NCBI GenBank assembly: GCA_009733575.1
Contig: ML769427.1
Location: forward strand, 248,001-312,000
DNA length: 64,000 bases
Direction of reading: 5' to 3'
Source: Gymnopus androsaceus JB14
Taxonomy: Eukaryota; Basidiomycota; Agaricomycetes; Agaricales; Omphalotaceae
In this document: positions 1 through 10,010 of the stretch, in pieces
Position numbering within the stretch: position 1 is the first letter of the stretch
Layout: each line of letters starts with the position of its first letter
Position numbers and translations under genes: made by a program
Notes under the pieces: model-generated
What the model was told of the DNA's origin: nothing
Databases searched by the model: none
What the model saw: only the letters and a program-made list of their open reading frames with translations

Positions 1-50
1 ACCCCGACTCGTACTCATTTTTTTCCCTGAAAACGGTCCATGAGCAGCAT

Positions 51-666
51 TTAGCCCTTACAAAGAGAAGAGATATCAGGAATGTGCACAGTACAATAAA
101 ATAATTTACACCAACCGAAAAGCAGTCGGTAGAGTGTTTCAGCATGGAGAACCTCATGCTGCTGCGCGAGTTTTGCATGAAGGTACAAGTCATCCGCTTC
201 AGCTTGCCGTTTCAGCAATTCTATTGTAGACTTTAGTGTCGAGAGCGTCATCGTTTGTGCCAGTGTTGACTCAAACGTCAAGATCCTCGTCGTTTGGCTT
301 TCTACTGCCCGCATCGTCTCGAATTGGCCTAAACAACGCCGAGAAATTTCCCAATGCGGTCAACCTCTTTCGCTCCATTCGTCCTGTACAACATAGAATC
401 AGTGTTGCGCAAAAATCGAGATTCAAGATGGGCCACATATCTTCTTCACCTTCGCTGTTCTCCCCTTTCGTTCGAAGGTGCGACGGCGGTGAGCGAGGCT
501 TTGACTGTCTTTCGACGAGTATTTGGTCATAATCGTAATCGTAGGATGCCATTTCTGGGCTCCGACCGCCCGAACACGGGGATATAAAAGAGCAAATGTG
601 GGCAAATGTGGGGCGCCTGCGATTTTTATTCTTCCTTTCCACTGTCATACACGATTTTAAACACAC
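51..666 (-). pseudogene. Degenerate coding remnant in block A copy 1
   Basis: Minus-strand reading frames encode peptides that recur in the inverted copy at 5,183-5,563: the shared strings include NLxFCATLILCCTGxM, RKRLTALG, STLAQT and EADDLYLHAKL. An overlapping frame carries KPNDEDL followed by VNTGTNDDALD, which is open in copy 2 but has a TGA in copy 1. The frame shifts between the two halves (about 310-350), so no intact protein is possible here. I do not recognise the family. It could also be conserved non-coding DNA that happens to stay open. Confidence 0.4.
583..590 (+). promoter_or_regulatory. TATA-box-like element in block A
   Basis: TATAAAAG follows a GC-rich CCGCCCGAACACGGGGA stretch and is conserved in the inverted copy (4,938-4,945, minus strand). 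About 230 bp downstream is an intron-like segment at 824-876 with a GTAAGT donor, CACTAAC branch and TTACAG acceptor. Copy 2 has an intron-like segment of exactly the same length (4,672-4,724). A short spliced transcript reading away from the minus-strand remnant is therefore plausible, but its product is unclear. Confidence 0.4.
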
Positions 667-925
667 GGTTGTTTTTTTTGCATTTCTTTTTCTTAACCGT
701 TGTGCTACCTGTTATAACATAAACTTTTACCCTCATAAACGGCTTTGAATTTTTTTTCATACATGATTTTTTATTGTATTTTCCAGGCCCTGGGCCTGTG
801 GGTTGTAGCAAAGTGTTCAAGCGGTAAGTGCAGCCTGTGATCAGATAGAGGTTTTCACTAACAATGTTTCTTACAGCTGCTGATGATCTTGCTTGCATGC
901 GTCACTGCTCTTCCTTTTCGACCAT

Positions 926-1030
926 GGAATGCGTACACACGCTAGCATTCTAGTGTCCGTGGAATGCGTACATACGCTAGCATTCTAGTGGCCGTGGAAT
1001 GCGTACATACGCTAGCATTCCAGTAGCCGT
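926..1030 (+). repeat. 35-bp tandem repeat, three units
   Basis: Three head-to-tail 35-bp units (926-960, 961-995, 996-1,030) start GGAATGCGTACAYACGCTAG and differ at a few bases. Each unit holds GAATGC...GCATTC arms that could pair as a hairpin. The inverted block A copy keeps a single unit (4,588-4,622, minus orientation), so the array expanded or contracted after duplication. Confidence 0.9.
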
Positions 1031-1289
1031 CCTGCGAGTCTTGTCAGAATAGCTTTTTTTTCCCCTTCATTCGTTTAATTGACAATCAAACTGTAGACGG
1101 TACACCCATGCCCATACACGTTATATCGTCATCCGTTTCCCTTTTCTTGGGAACAATAGTCAGTCGTTACCTTCACGCTGTCTCCGGGAGTCAGGACTGT
1201 GATTAGCCAAGGGACTCTTTAATCCTTAGTTTAGTAGTTCTGTTCTGGGGAGATGGATCGTTCTTACCATTGGGCAATGCTTGAAATGT

Positions 1290-4050
1290 TGTTTTTTCTC
1301 TTTCGATGGGGGATAGTGCAGATGCTAAAGCTTACCTGTTATATAATTGAAGGTTCTGAAGCCCGTCGCACTCCAATGTCCAAGCTTGCGATGAAAAATG
1401 AAGATGCACAGGCAGAATTCCAATTTTGGAAGGTCGCTCTCTTGACGTTATGATGATGCTCCGATGCCCCAACGTCCACAAGGCTACGGCAAAACAGCGC
1501 CAAAGCCACTTCATCCAACTCGACTTACTCCTCGCTATGTCATTGTTTTAAGCCTACCACGCATGTCTCTCGGAGCCTCTATTGTTTCACAAATTTATCC
1601 AACAGCGAGCTCGAAAATTTGATAATGAAACCTCTACGAGATTAATTATCGAGTACATTGGAACTTATTGGCGCAGTAGGAGAATGGATAAACTGGGCGC
1701 TCCTCCTGGACCTACAGGACTCTCTGGTGCGTTGTCTGATTTTAGGGACGGCTGGTCGAATAATTAATACGTTTTACAGGAGATCTATTCATCCAACGGC
1801 CTATAACCCTGCTCGTAGGCATTTTACCATAAAGTTCTGAGGTAGCCGGTCTACTTCAGAGTGTACGACCTATCGACGACATTTGCATTTGCCTGTCTAG
1901 CTCCCTCCAGTCCTCATTTACCGAAATACAGGCTGTCTAGACCAACAGCAGAGCGAGCTTCAACTGGAGTGACTATCAACACTATCCTCAGGCAGTATGC
2001 GGCCAGAATCTCGACCTACAGACTCAAATGGACGCTGTGGACTTTCGACTACTTATGATCAGGCTTATAGCCCATTCTGCGAGCAGGCGGTGCGGAGGAA
2101 TAATATAGGTCCCTCTTCCTCCTTTTGGTCGTGCACGCACCGTCTCTGGTAATTATTCACCGGAGACGAAGTTGTCTGCTTTGGACAATTCTGTTCATCA
2201 ACGCCGCCACCGAAAATACGACCGATTAAATTTCCTGCCGCTGCAGTACGGACTCATCTTCCAGCACCGTGGCGGACGACGCTGTGGATTTTGCGTGGGA
2301 CGCTGTGGATTTTTCGCCATACTGTAGCCCGGAACATCGGTCCTCTTCCTCATCGTACACGAGGAGACCAGGCTGCAGAATCTTTGGCATCTGCCGTGAT
2401 CTTGACAGAGCCTCTCAGGACAGTGTTTTTCATCTTCGACGTGCCTGCACCAGCAAGAAACCCCATTCCAAATTATTCCATTAATTGGAACATGACGTTT
2501 TCGGTGAGGGTTAGGATTATCCTGACGGCTATAGCCTATCTGATCCTTATTTCTAGACATGTACGCTGGATAAATCGAAAAGAATGGCTCATTTTACCAG
2601 ATTCCCAAGAAATGCCTAGATCACCGTTTATATACCAGAATCAAACATCGATATCTTGCAGACTTGACATATTTGAGCGACTAGCCAAGCAGCAGACTAC
2701 GCTTGACCTTGGAGGAGAATAAGCTAGAACAGTCGAAAAAGAACGCTTTGGCTTTTAGCTTGTCTCCCGTAGGCAGACTCTCGCAACTTGCTTGCTATAT
2801 TTAGAGTCTACGCGTTACCAGGACCTCGATGTTCAAATGCCTGCCGTTTCCTTTTATATCAAGTATTCCCTTATATATTGAATATTTCCCTTTGGGAATG
2901 ATGGCTCATTGCCAGTACTGTACCGTTTCGACCAAAAGTTCAGTCACGGGTCACATTGACCCAAAATGAACAGTTCACAACAGGCTGTCACTGGTCACTC
3001 TGGGTTGTGAACACCGCGACAACCAAAATAGACAAAAAACATTCCTCAAAATTGGTCCAAAAATGCTGAAGAAATTCAAATTTTGCTCAGTCTACCTGCA
3101 AACAAGCCAGGAATGACTCCAAAAAATTAGGTAACAAGTTACTGAGCCCTTGTGCAGTGGTTCAGTGAACCCCTACACACTGTGCAAGTGAACTGTTCAC
3201 AACTATGTCACAGCTCACTTCCATCTGTGAACACCAAAAATTCTGAACAGGGCATATCACGGGTCACATACCGTGAACTTTTGGTCGAAACGGTACAGTA
3301 AACGCCAGCTCCTTGTTTGTTTAAGTACTTCCATCTCTACGAGCATACGATTCATGTCCAATAAAGAATTCTTCACGTAAAAATGCATTACCATCATTAG
3401 AAGTGAATTGGTTAGATAGTGAGCTCATTAATGTGTTCAAATAGAACTCGCGTCGAAAATTTTCTCAAGTTAGGCGCTCGCACGTGAGTGAAAAAATCGG
3501 ACTACAATCTTACTGAATAAGCCCAGAACGGACGCTTTGGCCTGAGGAATCGAAGGTCGTGAAAATTCGGGATTTAAACCAAGGATAAGTAATTACTACT
3601 CTTTAACGGGGGTTTACATTTTTGCGGGCTCAACTTCTCGATACCAATGCTTATTCCGCTCAAACTGTATTGAGGCAATATCAATGCTTTTACTCTTCCG
3701 TCTGTCGCCACCGCATACACGCATCTCAACAGGATAATGAAGCCAGATCAAAAACCGACGAAGATTGTTGCTCTCAATGACCTCTATGATCCATCATCCC
3801 CCAAATCAACAGCCGAGTAAAGGGCATTCCTTCGAAAAATTGGCGCCGCGGTTCGGAGGACATAAAGACGCCCTCAGGTATCACGTTCTTTCTCTTCTTT
3901 CCCAATCCCCTTTTCCGTCTTTTTTTATGAGTTTTGACCGTTTCACTGCCTCTTTGAGAAGCTCGGGATTCGGATTCGTCTGTCTCCGTAATACGATGTC
4001 CGTCATACGGGAACCAGTCTGGTTCTCGTCAAAACTGGCTGTTTACAGAA
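1290..4050 (+). repeat. Segmental duplication block B, copy 1
   Basis: Direct, diverged counterpart of about 6,270-8,000. Shared landmarks include GAAGCCCGTCGCACTCCA, CTGTCTAGACCAACAGCAGA, the GAGGAGACCAGGCTGCAGAA stretch, CAGAACGGACGCTTTGGCCT and CTTTGAGAAGCTCGGGAT. Copy 1 is longer because about 770 bp (around 2,745-3,520, including a MITE) is missing from copy 2. Reading frames are short and not conserved between copies, so I see no gene. Confidence 0.75.
2916..3300. mobile_element. 385-bp MITE with 27-bp perfect terminal inverted repeats and TA target duplication
   Basis: The left end TACTGTACCGTTTCGACCAA (2,916 onward) is the exact inverse of the right end finishing at 3,300. The arms match perfectly over 27 bp including the flanking TA (2,916-2,942 and 3,274-3,300). 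A TA duplication is typical of Tc1/mariner-type insertions. The interior has no ORF and is dense in GTTCACA/TGTGAAC motifs and TCACGGGTCACA sub-repeats near both ends. It lies in a part of block B absent from the second copy. Confidence 0.93.
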
Positions 4051-4311
4051 GGGGAACCTTCACGAAACTGCAAAAAGAGCGACCATGGGCAACTGAGGTC
4101 CGCTGGCTGAATATTTCCCAGACTGATATGTGAGAGGGAGTCGTATGAGCGACTTCAGCAGAATCTCATCGTGGCATGGCCTTAGTCGTTGAAGGCTCAA
4201 AGGAGCAACAGAATCTCTGCAGCAAGATTTTTTTGTTAATTTTACCTTAGTCGATGTCGCCAATTCACATCCATCTACTGTACTTACTTTGCTCAGCAGG
4301 ACGGGCTCCGT

Positions 4312-5625
4312 CGAAACAATATTTCAAGTACTGCCCGATGGTAACAACAACCCATCTCCCCAGAACGGTATCCCTACAGAACTATTAAACTAAGGATTAT
4401 AGAGCTAATCACAGTCCTGAATCCTGGGACAGCGTAAAGGTAGCGACTGATTGTTGATTCCCAAGACAAAAGGGAAACGGATGACGATGCAACGTGTATA
4501 GGCATAGGTGTACCGTCTGCAGTTTGATTAGTCCGTCAATTGAACGAATGGAGGGGAAAGAAAGGTTATACTGACAGGACTCGCAGGACGGCCGCTAGGG
4601 TGCTAGCGTATGTACGCATTCCATGGTCGAAGAGGAGGAGCAGTGACGCATGCAGACAAGATCATCAGCAGCTGTAAGAAACATTGTTAGTGAACACCTC
4701 CATCTGATCACAGGCTGCACTTACTACTTGAATACTATCCTACAACCTACAGGCCCAGGGCCTGGAAAATACAGTGAAGAATCGTGTATGAAAGAATTCA
4801 AAGCCGTGTGTAAGGTGGAAGGTTTATAAAATGTAGCGCAACGGTCAAGAGAAAAATAATGTAAAAAAAAGACCGTGTTTAAGGTCGTGTATGACAGTAG
4901 AAAGGAAGAATAAGAATCGCAGACCCCCACATTTGCTCTTTTATATCCCCGTGTTCGGGCGGTCGGAGCCCATAAACGGCGTCCTGTCATTGCGAGTTTA
5001 TTGGCACTCAGGCTGGTCATTTGCGAGTATGACCACGCACTCGTCGTAAGCCAAAAATACAGAGTCCAGAGCAAGTCCAGAGGTGTAATTTTTGGTCAAA
5101 ATGGGGTCATTCAAGTTGGGGTAGAGAAAACCGAAGAAAGACTGGGTCACCGCCGACCTTCGAACGAGAGAGAACAACGAGCTTGGAAAGTGAAGGGAAG
5201 GTGTGTTGGCCTATCTTGAATCTTGCTTTTTGCGCAACGCTGATTCTATGTTGTACAGGGCAAATGAAGCGAAAGAGGCTGACCGCATTGGGGAAAAGAA
5301 GCTTCAGTCGGCTGTCGGGGGTGGGAAGCCAAACGACGAGGATCTCGAATTTAGAGTCAACACTGGCACAAACGACGATGCTCTCGACATTAAAGTCTAC
5401 AATGAAGATGCTGAAACGGAATACTGAAGCGGATGACTTGTACCTTCATGCAAAACTCGAGCAGTGTATGGTTCTCCACACTGAAACACTCTACCGACTG
5501 CTTCGCGGTAGGTGTATATTATTTTATTGTGCTGTGCACATTCCTGATATCTCTTGTCTTTGAAGGCTAGATGTAGTTCGTAGACCGTTTCAAGGAAAAG
5601 GCTGAGTACGAGTTTGGATACAGTG
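4312..5625 (-). repeat. Segmental duplication block A, copy 2 (inverted)
   Basis: Reverse-complement counterpart of 1-1,290. The TATA-like box (4,938-4,945), the 53-bp intron-like segment (4,672-4,724) and one 35-bp repeat unit (4,588-4,622) are kept in the same order. Blocks A, B and A' therefore form a large inverted repeat around block B. Confidence 0.85.
5183..5563 (+). pseudogene. Coding remnant in block A copy 2, unknown family
   Basis: An open frame of 126 codons matches the peptide remnants at 51-666. A second overlapping frame (5,203-5,427) reads through KPNDEDLEFRVNTGTNDDAL, and a TTGTACAG acceptor-like site precedes its better part at about 5,260. Both frames are open here and only one can be real. 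I cannot assign a function. Short length and the damaged sister copy argue for a relic. Confidence 0.35.
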
Positions 5626-5789
5626 CGCAGTTCCTTTTACTTTCAGTCGGAATGGTTTCTAAATTAGTCCATGCAGTTGACAAAGTACTCTAGCGGTGTT
5701 TCGCGCCAGATGTCGATTCCAATAAGAAAGCGCAGATCCAACTAGTGGAACTGGGGTAGGCGTTCGAGGTTGGTTGATCCAGGTCCCAG

Positions 5790-6115
5790 AGAGATATAGT
5801 CAGGGCAGGGGAGGGAAGAGGAGGAGTGGGAGAACATAGGGATCGTTTCCAGCTTGCGAAAGAGGCACTGATCTTCCTCACCGACCAGAAATTACGTCTT
5901 GCAATGTAGCTGTACGCGGTTTCAGTAACCAGACATGTGACGATGCTAACACCGGTCGCCATATTTAATCCAACGTTTTTAGCGCTAGGAAGCCCTTGAA
6001 CTTGTCAACAAACATCCAGACTTTAAGATTGACGTTGCGAAGGCTTTGGTACTGGAAAACAGTCCATTCAAGAATAGGGAATTACCGCTTGGCAAGAACG
6101 AAAATGACGAAGACC
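5790..6115 (+). pseudogene. Exon-like remnants downstream of block A copy 2
   Basis: Two stretches look like protein: FQLAKEALIFLTDQKLRLAM around 5,845-5,900, and, after an intron-like gap with a GCTAAC branch and CGCTAG acceptor, a segment holding HPDFKIDVAKALVLENSPF and ending ENDEDL plus stop at about 6,115. The phases of the two pieces do not join cleanly. The NDEDL ending resembles the KPNDEDL string in block A. The first piece is faintly like the end of a J-domain, which I do not claim. Confidence 0.3.
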
Positions 6116-6269
6116 TGTAACATCGTCTGCAAAGACGAGGGACGGAGCGAAGGAAAGCAGCTAAGCGGACGCGGTACACTGAAGGCGCGATAGAAAGGGA
6201 GCCAAATGCGTCCAATATAAAGGTGAGCTTTAACATCTGGAATATCTAGTCCTCTGTTAAGAAAGCACT

Positions 6270-8000
6270 TTATAATGATGGGGACAACTGAAGGTCTTGA
6301 AACCCGCCGCACTCCAGTGTTCGACGATTGGAAGGTCGCTCTTGACGTACTTACGACAAAACAGCACCAAACCCGACTCGACCTACTCCTGTCCTTGACT
6401 CTCACATTTTTTTTGGCTCTCGGAGCAACATTCAACACCTCTATTATTTCAGAAATTTATCCAACAGCGCGCTCGGAATGAAACCTCTACGAGATTATCG
6501 AGTCCATTGAAATTTATTGGCGCCACAGTAGGAGAATAATGGGGTACGCTGGGACTAGACGTTCCTCCCGGACTCTCTGGTGCGTTGTCTGATTTTAAAG
6601 ACGACTGGTCGAATAATTAACAAGTTTTACAGTAGATCTATTCATCCAACGTCCTATTACCCTACTTGTAGGAATTTTTACCGCACAGTTTCTTACAGAG
6701 TGCCAGGTGCAGCGACATTCGCCTATCTAGCTCCCTCCAATCCTCATTCACCAAAATCCAGACTGTCCAGACCAACAGCAGAGTGCTATGGGTTTGAAGC
6801 CTCAACTGGCGGTACTACATATTACCACTATCCTTAGGCAAAATTGTGGCCACAATCCCGACCGACACACTCACATGGACGCTGTGAACTTTCGACCTAC
6901 TTACGACCAGGATTGTAACACATTCTGCGAGCAGGCGGCAGCACAATATAGGTCCCTCTACCTTCCTTCATTGTGCACGGCACCCACCTCTGATAATTAT
7001 TCACGATGCCGCCGCCACTGAATATAATACCGGTTGCATTTTCTGCCGCTGCAGTGCGGACTTATTTCTACCAGCACTTTGGCAGCGTATCTATGCTTGC
7101 AGAAAGACTCAAATGGACGATATGTGGAGTTTCGCTACTCATGGTGCACGAGGAGACCAGGCTGCAGAATCTTCGGTCCTCTCATCGTGTGTATCAGCCC
7201 ACGAATACGACATTACCTTTCATTGTGCCACATATCTACAACATTTGGCGAGCATCCTGGCCGGTAGACTCCGAATGGACGTCGTGGAATTTCTGACGTG
7301 CCTAGACCGAGTTCTTTCTTGTATGAACGGGAGTCATTACTCCATTTCTTGGGGTGCGACCTCAACGGTGTGGGGACTATGATTCTGACGATTATAGCCT
7401 ATCTACTCAAGAGATCAATTATTTCTAGTCATGTATCTTAGCTGGATAAATCGAACTCTTTTTACCAGATGCCCAAGAAATGCCTTATCACAGCTTATAT
7501 ACCGGAATCAAACAACCATAGCTTGTGGACTTGACATGTTCAAGCGACTAGCCAAGTAGCAGACTACGCTCGTGGCCAGGATATGGAGGAGCATAAACCG
7601 TTATGAGGCGACAGTCGAAAAAGAACGCTCTGGCCTTTAGAATAATAAGCTTCCAGAACGGACGCTTTGGCCTCTTCCAGCACATTGGAACTTGCTGGGC
7701 AAACTCATTAACATCCTTTGCGAATCGGGCTTCAGGCATACAAGATCGTGAATTTATTCCAAGGATAAGTACTTGTTACAAATTGTTCGTTCTAATGGAC
7801 TCCTCCCAAGACTCGACATGCACTCTTCCTCTGAGATCAACCTCCATGTTCTTTCTCTTTTTACTCAACGCCCGTATTTTTGAGTCTGGGCCATGTCATT
7901 GCCTGCTTGAGAAGCTGGGATCAGCATTCGTGTGCCTCCGTAACGGACCAATACTCGTAAGTTCGAGGAATACGAGAACCAGGCGAGTGGTGAAGTTCAA
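6270..8000 (+). repeat. Segmental duplication block B, copy 2
   Basis: Direct, diverged copy of 1,290-4,050, lacking the segment that carries the MITE. It ends close to the 3' end of the SET-domain gene. Open frames here (for example 7,603-8,046) are not shared with copy 1 and overlap the end of the SET gene on the other strand, so I treat them as chance. Confidence 0.75.
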
Positions 8001-8038
8001 CGTTGTAAATTTCAAGTCTACTCGATACACATTTTATA

Positions 8039-9628
8039 CTACATAACTCCCAATCCCGCTTTAAGCTCCTTCTCCAAATCTGCCATATCCAAGGCAGGCT
8101 TCGAATCTGCCTCGTCCGGATCTGACTGTTTTCCCTCCTCTTCCACGCACCTCTCACAAACACACTTTCCAAACCCCCAAGCTTCCAACTCCTCTCTCCT
8201 AGCTTTTACTGAAAGCATCGGATTAACATACGTGATTAAAAGCTCTTCTCCAGGCTCGATGTCTTTTTTCGCCAGTACCGTTATACGGGACAGAGCTGTA
8301 CGCTGGTCTAGATGTCGAACGGAAATGTTTGGGTCACATGAATGGTTTAGATGGGAATGGAGGACGTAGAGGCCTCCATGGGCTTCGAGATCTATTTTGG
8401 GTGTAGAGGTTTGTTTAAGAACTAGTGCTAGGGAGGGAGAGGAAAGGACGCACTAAGGTTCATTTTCCCTAGATTACGTAGAAACGCATCATACTGGAAT
8501 AAACCCTGATATATTTCTCCCTTTATCGGCTTTTTGACGATTCGAGCGAGCTTTCTCGCGTCAGTGGGGGAAGTGGGGGCTTTAAAAGCTTGAACGTATA
8601 GTTTGAATGCGTTCCTCCATTGTGACTCGTCAGACTCCCTAGACATATCATATCAAGCAAATGGAGATGTTCGCAGGTACGATAATACTCACATCGCCTT
8701 ATTCAAATGATACTTTGCTCTATCCTCCATACTAAGCGTCGCAAAACTAGTCGCGATCTTCCATTCTTCATCCGCCACCTTTGGATCCTGACAGAGGATC
8801 ATCACCCGGCTGGTCATACACGCAAGAGCGTGCAATGCCATCCATTCAGTCTCCCTGATATACTGTAATAGCGGCACGGAGGCAGGATTCTGCGCTGAAC
8901 AAAGAAGGGGATGGGTTCGAGCTGAACGATCGCGACATAATCGATTGCAGAATCGGGCAGGGCAGAAGGACGACGAGGAAGAAGAAGAACAGGAAGTTAG
9001 GAGAGCAGTGGTGGTTGTGGAGGAAAAGGGTGTGGTGCAAAAGCTACATGCTTGGCCAGAGGTCTGCAAGTCATATATTTCCCTGGAATTTAAAGGAATT
9101 TATCAGCTTTTCTTTTGTCTTGATGGGTGGGGATTCAAACCCTACTTGAGTGAAATAAACTCTAAAGCTTGATTCACTCAAATATCGAAGGAAAAAGCTT
9201 ACCATTCCGCTGCAACAATATATGGATCCTCCTTCCAAAGATGCTCTCCAGCAAGAATTTTCTCCTTTGCAACAAGACCTTTTCCCTTCTTCTTGCTAAA
9301 ATGTCGGACCTCTATCTTTGTACAATATTTCGAAACGTCCAAATTCGGGATGATTTTCGAGGACGGAAAGATATTGGGAACTTTGGACGCCTGCGATTGC
9401 GATTTCGAACTGGAGGGATCCGTGACACTACTACTACTGGCAAGAGTCAGACCTTCACTCTGAAGCGTTCGCTTTGTTCGCTTTTCACTGACGAGTCCAA
9501 TCCATTCGGGATGAGTGTCAAGCAGTAATGTGTGGATTTTTGCGATTCCAAGCGTTGGATGGGAGGATTTCAGCGAAATGACGGCTTGTTTTAGGTCGTG
9601 ATTCCGATGGTGAGATGGGTGTAGACAT
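8039..9628 (-). CDS. SET5: SET and MYND domain protein, Set5 type (putative lysine methyltransferase)
   Basis: Four exons are supported: about 9,628-9,203, 9,082-8,693, 8,638-8,454 and 8,391-8,039, with introns of 120, 54 and 62 bp. Exon 1 has the family's N-terminal part (SEKRTKRTLQ, GKGLVAKEKILAGE). Exon 2 is a MYND-like zinc cluster (CSFC...CPARFCNRLC...HPLLC). The last exons hold the SET core: EAHGGLYVLHSHLNHSC, then ELLITYVNP, then a post-SET GFGKCVCERC. In yeast, Set5 methylates histone H4 lysines. Start problem: the likely ATG (9,626-9,628, MSTPISPSE) is one base out of frame with the conserved HDLKQAVISLKSSHP, so a 1-nt indel or an unseen 5' exon is needed. The rest is clean. Confidence 0.88.
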
Positions 9629-9639
9629 CCTAGAAAGCC

Positions 9640-10010
9640 TACCTTCCAGGAAATTTTTTATAATGCGAGGTAGAGTAAAAAATAGCGCGCGCTTGTTGAT
9701 GTCCTCGGCTAACTCGGAGTTTGTTCTCTGAGCCTCAGCAAACGAAAGCTTTTACATTTGACATAAACATTTAAGATATGTAGAAAAACAGATGTTTATA
9801 CTTAAAAACCCCTCTCTAAGTAAGTATGTAAAATATAAGAAACTGATGGAAAGCAGAGAGCGAGCGAGAGAAGAGAAATAAGTACTAGTTATACCGACAG
9901 AGTACATAGGAAGAAAAGACTGTAAACATTCGACGTGAAGAAAAGCGTTGACCTTGATCTGCATGAAAACAAGATGAATAAATATTTAAGTCTTTCTGCT
10001 AAAAAACACA
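9640..10010. other. Intergenic, no gene seen
   Basis: AT-rich spacer between the RasGEF 3' end and the SET gene, both on the minus strand. It probably holds the SET gene promoter and the RasGEF terminator. No conserved ORF or repeat is visible. Confidence 0.6.

Larger units (their letters stand above)
1..1290 (+). repeat. Segmental duplication block A, copy 1 (inverted relative to copy 2)
   Basis: This block matches the reverse complement of roughly 4,312-5,625 along its whole length, with many substitutions and small indels. Shared landmarks in order are the TGAGTACGAGT start, the TATAAAAG box, a GGCCCTGGGCCTGT stretch, a 53-bp intron-like segment, the 35-bp repeat and the TTAGTTTAGTAGTTCTGT end. 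The window starts inside the block, so its left limit is unknown. Neither copy keeps a convincing full gene. The conserved parts look like an old gene with its promoter. Confidence 0.85.

Noticed and set aside
926..1030. CRISPR-like array
   Set aside because: Units are directly adjacent with no spacers, in a fungal genome.
2198..2560. 120-codon minus-strand frame in block B
   Set aside because: It is not kept open in block B copy 2 and has a basic, random composition.
9169..9528. 119-codon plus-strand frame
   Set aside because: It is antisense to exon 1 of the SET/MYND gene, whose protein motifs are clear on the other strand.
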